NCBI GenBank assembly: GCA_003140295.1
Contig: PLJR01000350.1
Coordinates: 10,245-46,915 of the forward strand
Direction of reading: 5' to 3'
Origin: Acidobacteriota bacterium
Lineage (GTDB): Bacteria > Acidobacteriota > Terriglobia > Acidiferrales > UBA7541
Length of the DNA stretch: 36,671 nucleotides
Below the pieces are notes generated by a model that saw only the letters and a list, made by a program, of their open reading frames with translations, was not told the DNA's origin and did not search any database. Of the stretch, positions 17,178 through 24,779 are shown piece by piece (position 1 is the first letter of the stretch; each line of letters opens with the position of its first letter). Both the position numbers and the translations under genes were made by a program.

Positions 17178-18877
17178 TAAAACGTGTACCCCACACTCAA
17201 GTTTACATGGTTTGCGGCGGTCGACCCCGTATTGAGCACAAAGGTTTGCAAACGGCGGAATTCAATGGCAATCACAATGTCGGACCGCATCTGATAGATC
17301 ACGTTCACAAACGGGCTCAGATTCTTGGACAACCATACACCATAAAATGACCCTGTCGGGCTAAAACGCCGCAGGTCACTCGCAAACGGATTATCGTCTC
17401 CGAACGCGCCATTGAGTTCCAGCTTGGGCCGGGGTTTAAATTTCAGTTGCATCCATCCGCCCATCGAATTGAGCCCCAAAACGATTGTGGTCGGATCGGT
17501 GAGGCGCCCGGACATCACTACGTCCTGCCCGACGGCCCCGCTAAGACCACCCAGGGCGCGGCCACGGTAGAATGCTCCGGTTAGTGCAAACCACTTTCCA
17601 AGCGGTACCGCCGCGTCCATAGTAGCAACCCAGCTGTCCACGTTGCGCTGTAATCCCCAGTCCTGCCGTCCATAGTAGCCACCGAATCCTACCGTCAAGT
17701 TTTGATCGGATACGTGCCGGGTCCAGGCCACGCGTGCCGCATAGGCCGGCTGGCCCGATGACTCGCCCCACGTGGGTTGCCGGTCCGGTGTTGGGCTGGG
17801 GACATCCCCGGACAACGAGTCGAGGATTCCCGCTTGAAACAGAAGATTCGAGTTCTCGGACAGATTGTGCCGGTGCTCGACGCGAACTTGAGGGGTCCAA
17901 TTCCATAAATTCCCTGCGTAGGAAAGGGCCGGAATCGCCAGCGTCGCCAGCGACGTAGGCGCAAGAGGCGCAAAGAACAGCCGATCCTGGCCGGCGACCA
18001 CCGACGTAGTTTTCCAGTCAAAGCGAATCACGCCCGTACGCAAACGCACCAGGCCCTGAGAAACTCCGTTTTCAGTACTCGGAAATCCGCCGGCGAAATC
18101 AAATTTCACGTTTGCGCTGGTGTGCGCCCCGGCAATGTCCGGACCAAACACATCCAACCCGATTTGCGACTGGCGCAGCGTTCCGCCGAAAGCACTGCGC
18201 GAATGGAGGAGTTCGAGAGGCGTGGATATCTCGGGGAAATCCTGATTATCCACCGCGCCATGATTGTCGTATAGGTTCAGCAGCACCATGCCGGAAAGCC
18301 GCAGCCGGTATTTCGATCCGCTCTCGACCTTCGTTTGGTATTGATCGGTGACCTTGGCGTCAATAAACTGCTGCTCCTCCTCAATTTTGTCGAGCCGGTC
18401 GCTGATTGCCTGCGGCCCTGCATTCGGCGTCGGCGCGGACAAATTCTGCGGCCCTGATGACGTCTGCTGAGAAGATGCCCCGGCCGCACCGGAGTCATTC
18501 GTCGGCCCGGGGTACCCCGACCCAGTGCCCGAAGTAGTGCCCTGCGGCGCTATCCGACTCAGTTCGAGGCTTAGATTCTCGCGCCGAACGCGTTCTGGCC
18601 CGGGATCGGTGGCTTGTGCGCGGGCCCGCTGCTGTTCTTCCCGCAATTCACTCACCTGCAAATTCAACGCTTCCACTTGCGCCTGAAGTGCCCGCACGGA
18701 TTCAACCAGCCCCCGCACCTCAGCGGTCTCGTCGAGCGCTGTCGCTGCGGGCGGCGTCACGTCAATCGCACCAGTTCGGGAAATACTCTGGCCTGAGACG
18801 CATCCTGACCATAGCAACAATGAACCGGCGCTCATGATGAAGGCGAGAACCAGCTTGCGGTAAACTTTGGGTCGCAT
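17177..18877 (-). CDS. Outer-membrane porin-like protein with N-terminal coiled coil
   Basis: 566 aa. The ATG at 18877 is preceded by GGAGGG at 5 nt, better than the GTG at 18898. A signal-like stretch (LVLAFIMSAGSLLLWSGC) may be a lipoprotein or ordinary signal. Residues ~50-100 are a heptad-rich coiled coil (VRALQAQVEALNLQVSELRE), followed by a Ser/Gly/Pro linker and then a beta-barrel of about 380 residues with alternating strands, ending HVNLSVGYTF with terminal Phe. This layout resembles phosphate-selective/OprO-like and other trimeric porins with a periplasmic coiled coil. It has no haem motif, unlike the barrel at 11526-13001. It is coupled to the downstream cupredoxin and lies 83 bp after the hybrid kinase. 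Confidence 0.82.
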   Translation of the reverse strand: MRPKVYRKLVLAFIMSAGSLLLWSGCVSGQSISRTGAIDVTPPAATALDETAEVRGLVESVRALQAQVEALNLQVSELREEQQRARAQATDPGPERVRRENLSLELSRIAPQGTTSGTGSGYPGPTNDSGAAGASSQQTSSGPQNLSAPTPNAGPQAISDRLDKIEEEQQFIDAKVTDQYQTKVESGSKYRLRLSGMVLLNLYDNHGAVDNQDFPEISTPLELLHSRSAFGGTLRQSQIGLDVFGPDIAGAHTSANVKFDFAGGFPSTENGVSQGLVRLRTGVIRFDWKTTSVVAGQDRLFFAPLAPTSLATLAIPALSYAGNLWNWTPQVRVEHRHNLSENSNLLFQAGILDSLSGDVPSPTPDRQPTWGESSGQPAYAARVAWTRHVSDQNLTVGFGGYYGRQDWGLQRNVDSWVATMDAAVPLGKWFALTGAFYRGRALGGLSGAVGQDVVMSGRLTDPTTIVLGLNSMGGWMQLKFKPRPKLELNGAFGDDNPFASDLRRFSPTGSFYGVWLSKNLSPFVNVIYQMRSDIVIAIEFRRLQTFVLNTGSTAANHVNLSVGYTF

Positions 18878-18914
18878 TGTTCCCTCCACGCTGCCCACAT
18901 GCTAGCGCAGATAG

Positions 18915-18939
18915 GCGGACAGCAGGTATATGCGGACAG
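18915..18939. repeat. Direct repeat GCGGACAG x2
   Basis: GCGGACAG at 18915-18922 and 18932-18939, 17 bp apart, in the short gap between the hybrid kinase and the porin gene. It may be a regulator site or chance; support is weak. Confidence 0.25.
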
Positions 18940-18960
18940 ATGTCTCAGGGAGTAGGACTT

Positions 18961-19437
18961 CTAGATGGTGCAACGCTCGCTGGCCGCGCTCTTCAATGTT
19001 GCGGGGTCCCCGACCAAAACTTCTCGCACCTTTCCCAGCAGCGAATTCTTGGAAAACGGCTTTTCGATCATCAGCGCTTCCATACCGGCGGAAGGTGGGC
19101 GGGCCGAGTATTCGGAATATCCGGACATGAGTACGCCCTTGGTGCCGGGGCGGACCGACTTCAGGCGCTCGAGCAGGACTGCGCCCCCCATCCTCGGCAT
19201 GACCACGTCACTCAGTGCCAAGTGAATAGCGCCCGTGTGCCGGGCTGCTACCGCAAGTGCTTCCACTCCATCTTTGGCCTCGAGCACCGTGTATCCAGCG
19301 GCGCGTAGAAACATGCACGCGAGAGCTCGCACACCATCTTCGTCCTCGACCACCAGAATGGTCTCGCTGCCGCGAGCGCCTGCCGATGGCTTCGCTTCGG
19401 GCTCTGCCGTAATGGCGGCGTCACTGACTTGCGGCAA
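18961..19437 (-). pseudogene. Receiver domain, C-terminal part of frameshifted hybrid kinase
   Basis: A complete receiver: acidic pocket (VVEDED), phospho-acceptor Asp in LALSDVVMPRMGG, Lys in IEKPFS, and a C-terminal helix. The frame opens upstream as [13 protein letters not shown], which is exactly the expected end of a kinase ATPase domain ([13 protein letters not shown]). It is therefore not a separate gene with a natural start: the first start-like codon is a TTG at 19437 without a ribosome site. Restoring one base near 19461 would join it to the kinase at 19248-21209 and give a hybrid histidine kinase of about 750 aa. Confidence 0.8.
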
Positions 19438-21209
19438 GTAAATTTCGAACGCCGTACCGATCCCGGAACGCTTTCCACCCAGATAAATCCCCCGCTTTGC
19501 TTAATCACGCCATAAACGGTCGCTAAGCCAAGACCAGTCCCCTTGCCAACTTCCTTCGTAGTGAAAAATGGTTCGAAAATGCGGGTCAGCGTCTCCTTAC
19601 TCATTCCATGACCCGAGTCTCTGACCGTAAGGAGTACGTAACTTCCCGGCGGCATGGGGGGACGCTCGCGTACGTCGTCATCGGACATTACGACGTTTTG
19701 CGTTCTCACTGTGAGGGTACCGCCATCGAACATCGCGTCGCGCGCGTTCACAGCCAGATTCATCACTACCTGTTCGATTTGTCCGGGATCGGCCTTGAGC
19801 AGGGCCACTTTCGGGCCGGGCACAAACGTATATTCGATGTGCTCCCCGATCAGCAGAGGCAGCATCTTGCCCATTTCCATGACCACTGCGTTCAAGTCCA
19901 GAACTCGGGGCTGCAATACTTGCATTCGGCTGAAGGCCAGCAATTGGCGCGTCATGGAAATCGCCCGGCCTGCGGCCTTGTGGATCTGGTCGACACTGTG
20001 ACGCAGCGGGCCGTCCACGTCGTTTCGATCGAGCAGCAAATCGCCGTGGCCTCGAATGATCGTCAACAAATTATTGAAGTCGTGCGCTACGCCACCCGCA
20101 AGGCGCCCCACCGCTTCCATCTTGTGCGCTCGACGAAGCCGCTCCTCCAGCAACCTTTGCTCCTCCTGCGTTTTCTGCAGGGTGATGCGCATACGATCGA
20201 ACGCTCCCGTGACTTCGGCCACCTCGTCTCCACCGGTTTTTTCGAGCGGATATGAGAAGTCGCCTCCTTCAAGCGCCCGAACGCCCGCCACCAGAGTCGC
20301 CAGCGGCCGCGTAAATGTGTCGGAGATTAGAAATGCGACTACACCTCCGGCCAGCAAGCAGAGCAGTCCGAGCGCCATCAAGAGATGATCCAGTCCGTTC
20401 AGAAACGACGTCGCCTGATCAAACGATTTCAAGACGCTCAATGACACGGGCGAGCTGCCGGCCGACGACAAACTCACCGTTTTCACCAGATAATCCTCGC
20501 TGCCAATCTGGATCTCTTTCGCGTCCGCTCCCGGCGCCGGGTTACTCCCGATTTGCCGCAGCAGTTCGGTTTTTTGTGTTTCATCCAATGTGCTGGCCAC
20601 GACAGTATTGCCGCACTCAAACGCCACTTCGCTCGAAGCGATGCTGCCGAAATCCTTGGCGGCCTGCACGTCGATTTCGTGTCCCACAGCCAGCAGGCCC
20701 GTCATTTTGTTTTCCGATGCCGCTCCGAAGTAAATGGGCTGTATCCACACTTCGTACAAATGCCCGCCGCCAAACCACCAGTCCCTCGATTGCGCTCGAC
20801 CGAGCGATCGTTGCAGCAGTTCCTCCGCCATCCCCGACGACAAGCCGGCGGTGCTGGTTCGCAGCGCCAGTACCTTTCCCGTGCGACCAGCCAACACCAG
20901 TAAGTTGCTTGCGCTCAAGCGCCAGATATCCGCCGAGGCGTCCTGAATGGTCGCCGCGTCGCGGGTGCTCATGAGCGCTCGGACGGTGGGCAGATTAGCA
21001 AGCAGTTCCGCGGATCGTGACAGCGAGTCTTCCAGCTGACGCTCGAAAGTCTGGTAGGTGTCGACGGAATTGCGCAAGTCTCCGCGAATCGATTCTCGAA
21101 CGCGCTTTTCAACGCTGTAACGCACGACGAGAAGCGTTCCAGTGGTCAATCCGGCGGAAATCACCAGAAGCGCAAAAAGAAATTTTGTACGCAGTCGGAT
21201 ATTTCGCAT
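19248..21209 (-). CDS. Two-TM hybrid sensor histidine kinase, frameshifted near 19461
   Basis: The ATG at 21209 begins [22 protein letters not shown]1, a periplasmic sensor of about 240 residues, TM2 ([20 protein letters not shown]) and HAMP ([20 protein letters not shown]) lead to a HisKA domain with His376 ([11 protein letters not shown]). The ATPase domain has an N-box ([13 protein letters not shown]), G1 (VRDSGHGM) and G2 ([12 protein letters not shown]). After VESVPGS the frame changes into a nonsense tail of about 70 residues that is antisense-like in composition. The correct continuation (GTAFEIYLP plus receiver) is in another frame. The lesion is a loss of one base around 19457-19463. 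Either the gene is broken or the base is a sequence error. The sensor domain is paralogous to that of the kinase at 13389-15194. Confidence 0.87.
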   Translation of the reverse strand: MRNIRLRTKFLFALLVISAGLTTGTLLVVRYSVEKRVRESIRGDLRNSVDTYQTFERQLEDSLSRSAELLANLPTVRALMSTRDAATIQDASADIWRLSASNLLVLAGRTGKVLALRTSTAGLSSGMAEELLQRSLGRAQSRDWWFGGGHLYEVWIQPIYFGAASENKMTGLLAVGHEIDVQAAKDFGSIASSEVAFECGNTVVASTLDETQKTELLRQIGSNPAPGADAKEIQIGSEDYLVKTVSLSSAGSSPVSLSVLKSFDQATSFLNGLDHLLMALGLLCLLAGGVVAFLISDTFTRPLATLVAGVRALEGGDFSYPLEKTGGDEVAEVTGAFDRMRITLQKTQEEQRLLEERLRRAHKMEAVGRLAGGVAHDFNNLLTIIRGHGDLLLDRNDVDGPLRHSVDQIHKAAGRAISMTRQLLAFSRMQVLQPRVLDLNAVVMEMGKMLPLLIGEHIEYTFVPGPKVALLKADPGQIEQVVMNLAVNARDAMFDGGTLTVRTQNVVMSDDDVRERPPMPPGSYVLLTVRDSGHGMSKETLTRIFEPFFTTKEVGKGTGLGLATVYGVIKQSGGFIWVESVPGSVRRSKFTCRKSVTPPLRQSPKRSHRQALAAARPFWWSRTKMVCELSRACFYAPLDTRCSRPKMEWKHLR

Positions 21210-21673
21210 TCCGCAAGTTCACTCTTGGCCTTAGTCAGGTCGCCTCAAAAAAACTCCGACTCCAAAAAACGGAAGCATAAAACGTGTTCGCCCAGAGTGA
21301 ACCTACTACGTTTCCCCGAACGCCCGCCGTGTCGTGGTCAGGAGGGGTGTCGAAACGTACATACGGTGGAGCTTAGCCCACGCTTGCCCTTGCACACTTG
21401 GATCACCGTGAATGTATTTCGATGTTCGAGCGGAAGAGTCCAAAAGAAATAAGCAAACGACCGGCAGGCAGAGAAGACAGCTTCGGGCTAACGGTTTGCC
21501 GGGCTAATAGGCCGCATTGCGGCAAAATTTCTTTCCGTGCGCCGTAGCCATCAAAGAGCACATCGGATTCAGGCGAAGCGCGTCGAAAATTTACCGCCCC
21601 TGAGTTCAAACTTAGGGCAAAATAAACCGGCGCAGCGCAACCGCCAAGACTTAACTGCATACTTCCAAACCAC
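21210..21673. other. Intergenic stretch upstream of hybrid kinase and tRNA-Gln
   Basis: 464 bp without a convincing gene. A possible minus-strand promoter for the kinase module is TTCACT (21301-21296), a 16-bp spacer and TATGCT (21279-21274), leaving a leader of about 65 nt; support is weak. An 85-codon minus-strand frame (21403-21660) shows no family features. The tRNA promoter was not recognised. Confidence 0.35.
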
Positions 21674-21748
21674 TCCGGGGTGGTGCAATTGGCAGCACAC
21701 CAGACTTTGGATCTGGTTATCCTGGTTCGAGTCCAGGCCCCGGAGCCA
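21674..21748 (+). tRNA. tRNA-Gln(TTG)
   Basis: The cloverleaf is readable: acceptor arms TCCGGGG (21674-21680) and CCCCGGA (21738-21744), D-arm with GGTGCAATTGGCAGCAC, anticodon stem CCAGA/TCTGG with loop CTTTGGA giving anticodon TTG, and T-arm CCTGG-TTCGAGT-CCAGG. Discriminator G and encoded CCA follow (21745-21748). The decoded amino acid is Gln (CAA codons). Confidence 0.95.
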
Positions 21749-22082
21749 AATTATTCTCCCCATCTCTTCGCTGAACAGCCATGCACTACGGCGTCAACTA
21801 GGTCATCTTGCGCCAAATCCACACAACTGTGCGGAAATGACTGGGGTATCCCAACCGGGGTCGCCGGAAGCCGGGGCGTAAATAATGCATTTTCAAGTGG
21901 ATGCTAAAAGTGTCTGGTGTGGCCCAAAGACTGCTTACTGCATGCGTGTGAATCGACGCACGCAATGGCGTAGGGGCAATGTCGTGGAAAATCGCAGGAG
22001 CAACCCGTCCGATAATTCGGGGTTAAACGGTATGAGCCCTGGACGGCCGCCCAGCATCTAAAGAACGTGACGAGGTGGAGTG
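21749..22082. other. Intergenic stretch, nothing recognised
   Basis: 334 bp between the tRNA and the next small gene. No repeat of the tRNA 3' end that would mark an integrated element, no integrase and no clear promoter were seen. Confidence 0.4.
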
Positions 22083-22391
22083 ATGAAATCGCAGCCCGAA
22101 ATTAAAAAATCCGTCGACCATGCCTTTGATCGGACGTCGACACGGGAAGAACTGTACCAAGTCATGGAGCTGCTCGGAGGGCCGCTGGGCGCGGTCGTCG
22201 CTCCACACGGCGCCGCAGCGCAAAAGAGCGTGCCTTCGTCCGCACCCGCCGGTTCAGAACAAGGCGTCCTCGAGGAAGCGGACCTTTGGGACCTGTGGAA
22301 TGATGCCGACGGCGAGAATGAACCGACTAGCGCGTGTGACATTGAGCCGCTCGCCGACTTGTTGCACAGTAATCGGCCGCTCTTAAACTAA
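22083..22391 (+). CDS. Small acidic hypothetical protein, 102 aa
   Basis: Begins MKSQPEIKKSVDHAFDRTST at the ATG at 22083, with a GAGGTGGAG box immediately upstream that supports real translation. The N-terminal half could form two helices (TREELYQVMELLGGPLGAVV). The C-terminal half is acidic and Trp-containing (LEEADLWDLWNDADGENE) and probably flexible. No known domain, signal peptide or TM segment is seen. It lies 263 bp upstream of the sigma-54 regulator in the same direction. I do not recognise the family. Confidence 0.55.
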   Translation: MKSQPEIKKSVDHAFDRTSTREELYQVMELLGGPLGAVVAPHGAAAQKSVPSSAPAGSEQGVLEEADLWDLWNDADGENEPTSACDIEPLADLLHSNRPLLN

Positions 22392-22627
22392 GGCCGTTGA
22401 AACCCTTAGTTCGTAATCGGAACGAGAACCCAGCCAACAGTTCAAACTGGGACGCGGGCCAAAATCGCGTCCACCCTCTCGGAACCATGACGGCAGAAGC
22501 CCATACGTAATAATTACGGTCCATGGCCTTGGTAATTCCACGATTTTCAGCGGTTTAGACTCACCATCCCATCCTCCCACCAGAGTTTAATTGCGATGTA
22601 CAGCAGTCAGTAGGTTTGAGCTGACTC

Positions 22628-22643
22628 TGGCATCTCTCTTGCC
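22628..22643 (+). promoter_or_regulatory. Sigma-54-type (-24/-12) promoter candidate
   Basis: TGGCATCTCTCTTGCC: TGGCA and TTGC with the correct GG-N10-GC spacing; only the sixth base of TGGCAC differs. The predicted transcript start is about 22654, one base before the ATG of the sigma-54 activator gene, which would make its mRNA essentially leaderless. Confidence 0.4.
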
Positions 22644-22654
22644 CTACCCCTGCC

Positions 22655-24082
22655 ATGAATCCTTCTGCACTTTCGGAAGTTGCCGAACAGGTGCACGGCA
22701 AAACGGACGGTCTGACGATTTGTGTTGTAGATCCTGACAAGTCCACCGTGGTCGTGCTCGAGGAAATGCTCGAGGAGTTTGGGTTTTCGGCGGTGGCCAC
22801 TTCGGATCCGCAGGAGGCGCTCGACTATGTCAGCGGGGGCCGGTTCCGGGTAGTGCTCTGCGGCATGCAAATGCCGCGGGCGGCCGGTACCGCATTTCTC
22901 GAACAGGCACTGCAACGCGACCCTGGGATTTACGTCATCGTGATGACGGACTTTTACTCGATCGAGTCGGCCATCGATGTCATCAAGCGGGGCGCCTATG
23001 ATTACCTGCCAAAACCCATCGACAAGGCGCGGTTGAAAAAAACGCTGGACGATCTGGCCGCACAATTTCAACAACGGCGGCTCGTCCGCGAACTGGAAGA
23101 GAAACTCCTGAATAACCTGGAGTTTCACGGGATCGTCGGGCGTAGTCCGGCGATGCTCGAAGTCTTCGACCTGATGCGCAAAATATCGCGGCACTATACG
23201 AATGTCCTGCTCACCGGCCAGACGGGCACAGGCAAGGAGTTGATAGCCAACGCCCTTCACCAGATGAGCCCGGTCAGCACGCGACGACTGGCCGTATGCA
23301 ACTGCTCGGCGGTAGTGGACACCCTGATTGAAAGCGAGCTATTTGGCCACGTTCGCGGGGCTTTCACAGGCGCCACCGATACCCGACCGGGATTATTCGA
23401 ATACGCCGATGGGGGGACTGTTTTTCTCGATGAAGTCGCCGACACTTCCCTAGCGATGCAGGCCAAACTGCTGCGCGTCATTCAAAATCGCGAAATCCAA
23501 AGAGTAGGCTCGCCGGAGGTAAGCCACGTTGACGTGCGTCTCATCGCGGCGACCAATCGTGATCTGGGCGCTGAAGTCCTGGCCGGGCGCTTCCGTGAGG
23601 ACCTTTATTACCGCCTCAATACCGTGAACATACGCGTGCCGAGCCTGGCGGAGCGTCTGGAGGACATCCCTCTGCTGGTGGCGTTTTTTATAAAGAAGTA
23701 CAACGAGGAGTACCACAAGCGCATTCAGGGGCTAACACGGCGGGCTCAGACCGCCCTATTGCAACATGCGTGGCCCGGAAACGTTCGCGAACTGGAAAAC
23801 GTAATTTCTGGGGCGTCCCTGGTGGCGGCAACCGATTTTATCGACATCCACGATTTACCCATCCAAGTACAGCGGCCGCCCGGGCACCGGACGAAGGGCG
23901 ATGCCTGGCGACCGGTCCCGTTGCAGGACGTACGCAAGGAGCACATACGACGAGTGCTGGAAGTGTGCGGAGGCAACCGCGTGCGGGCTTCGCAGATGCT
24001 GGGGATCGGGCGCACCAGTCTTTATCGCTATCTGAAACGCAAAGGCAAGATTAATGGCGCGGAAGGGGCGGATGCCACATGA
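22655..24082 (+). CDS. Sigma-54-dependent transcriptional activator with degenerate receiver
   Basis: 475 aa, NtrC-like layout. Residues ~20-135 are a receiver-like domain, but the phospho-acceptor Asp is Gly70 (VVLCGMQMPRAAG) and the acidic pair is Asp26-Pro27; Thr98 and Lys120 remain. Residues ~158-385 are the AAA+ domain: Walker A GQTGTGKE (188-195), the sigma-54-contacting GAFTGA loop (235-240), Walker B FLDE (257-260) and an arginine-finger region (AGRFREDLYYRLN). The C-terminus is a Fis-type helix-turn-helix (GNRVRASQMLGIGRTSLYRYL). It should activate sigma-54 promoters, but probably not by Asp phosphorylation. There is no Shine-Dalgarno before the ATG. A PilZ gene overlaps its end by 4 bp. 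Confidence 0.92.
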   Translation: MNPSALSEVAEQVHGKTDGLTICVVDPDKSTVVVLEEMLEEFGFSAVATSDPQEALDYVSGGRFRVVLCGMQMPRAAGTAFLEQALQRDPGIYVIVMTDFYSIESAIDVIKRGAYDYLPKPIDKARLKKTLDDLAAQFQQRRLVRELEEKLLNNLEFHGIVGRSPAMLEVFDLMRKISRHYTNVLLTGQTGTGKELIANALHQMSPVSTRRLAVCNCSAVVDTLIESELFGHVRGAFTGATDTRPGLFEYADGGTVFLDEVADTSLAMQAKLLRVIQNREIQRVGSPEVSHVDVRLIAATNRDLGAEVLAGRFREDLYYRLNTVNIRVPSLAERLEDIPLLVAFFIKKYNEEYHKRIQGLTRRAQTALLQHAWPGNVRELENVISGASLVAATDFIDIHDLPIQVQRPPGHRTKGDAWRPVPLQDVRKEHIRRVLEVCGGNRVRASQMLGIGRTSLYRYLKRKGKINGAEGADAT

Positions 24083-24468
24083 AAACTATACTTCCCCCGG
24101 GCAAACTTGAAGTGAAAACGCCGGACCCGAGCGACCGCCGCCAAGGGAAGCGCGTAGTGATCGCCTTTCCCATCGAGATTTCGGGGTTCGATGCCGCCGG
24201 GCGTATTTTCCGCGAGTGCTCGGTAACCTCGGATGTCAGCGAGCAGGGATGCAAATTTGATTTGCTGCGGGAACTGAAAGCCGGCGATGTGATCGCCATT
24301 CAGTTGGTGTCCCCCGGCAGAAACCGGTCCCAAAAGAGCAAGCCGCTTCTGTTCGAGGTCGCGTGGGTATGCCCGAGTATGCACGGCTGGACGCTGGGGG
24401 CCTTGAAGCTTCAGCCCGAAAACATTTGGAACCTGATCTTTCCTCCGAAAAAGTCGGCGCTGACGTAG
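24079..24468 (+). CDS. PilZ-domain protein (probable c-di-GMP binder)
   Basis: 129 aa. Both c-di-GMP contact motifs are present: RxxxR in RRQGKR and D/NxSxxG in DVSEQG, followed by the usual beta-barrel strands (GDVIAIQLV, FEVAWVCPSMHGWTLGALKL). It is essentially a single-domain PilZ protein. Its ATG overlaps the TGA of the sigma-54 activator (ATGA), so the two are translated together. Shared output is likely: a c-di-GMP-responsive partner could modulate the activator, whose own receiver cannot be phosphorylated normally. This link is inference from gene order. Confidence 0.85.
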   Translation: MKTILPPGKLEVKTPDPSDRRQGKRVVIAFPIEISGFDAAGRIFRECSVTSDVSEQGCKFDLLRELKAGDVIAIQLVSPGRNRSQKSKPLLFEVAWVCPSMHGWTLGALKLQPENIWNLIFPPKKSALT

Positions 24469-24540
24469 TAAAACGAACGGAACTGCGCACGCACATCACT
24501 GGCGCGATCTTTTTTGCGAATACGCTCTTTGGACCCATCC

Positions 24541-24569
24541 TTTAACGTGCTGGAGCGCTGTGCTAGACT
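24541..24569 (+). promoter_or_regulatory. Sigma-70 promoter of the SRP RNA
   Basis: -35 TTTAAC (24541-24546), 17-bp spacer, -10 TAGACT (24564-24569) preceded by TGC. The predicted start near 24576 lies about 26 bp before the SRP RNA stem. It probably also serves dnaX-ybaB-recR downstream. Confidence 0.55.
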
Positions 24570-24601
24570 GCCGCCAGCGGGCCGAATTTCTGCCGATGCG
24601 T

Positions 24602-24705
24602 GGAACTTCGGGCTCTGTGCAACGATTCCCCGTGAACCCCGCCAGGCCCGGAAGGGAGCAACGGTAACGGGATCGCTTCGTGTGCCGCGGAGTACCCGAA
24701 GTTCC
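24602..24705 (+). ncRNA. ffs: Signal recognition particle RNA (small 4.5S type)
   Basis: Terminal stem GGAACTTCGGG (24602-24612) pairs with CCCGAAGTTCC (24695-24705). The conserved apical domain with GCCAGGCCCGGAAGGGAGCA contains the GGAA tetraloop and the asymmetric internal loops that bind Ffh. The length of about 104 nt fits the short bacterial form without the Alu domain. The RNA works with Ffh in co-translational targeting of membrane proteins. It lies 75 bp upstream of dnaX, a position also known for scr in Bacillus. Confidence 0.93.
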
Positions 24706-24779
24706 TCTTATCGACGGGGGATTCGCCCGCGACACTTCAGGAGTAACCTCAGCAGTGAAAACAGTGCAATGAGCCACAG

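Noticed and set aside
18961-19437. Stand-alone response regulator gene
   Set aside because: It has only a TTG start without a ribosome site, and the frame upstream encodes the missing end of the kinase domain. It is the severed C-terminus of the hybrid kinase.
21569-21763. 64-codon minus-strand frame across the tRNA-Gln gene
   Set aside because: It is the reverse complement of the tRNA and shows the GLDSNQDNQIQ-type peptide commonly misannotated opposite tRNA genes.
21674-22082. Genomic island integrated at tRNA-Gln
   Set aside because: No integrase, no repeat of the tRNA 3' end and no change to mobile-element genes were seen downstream.
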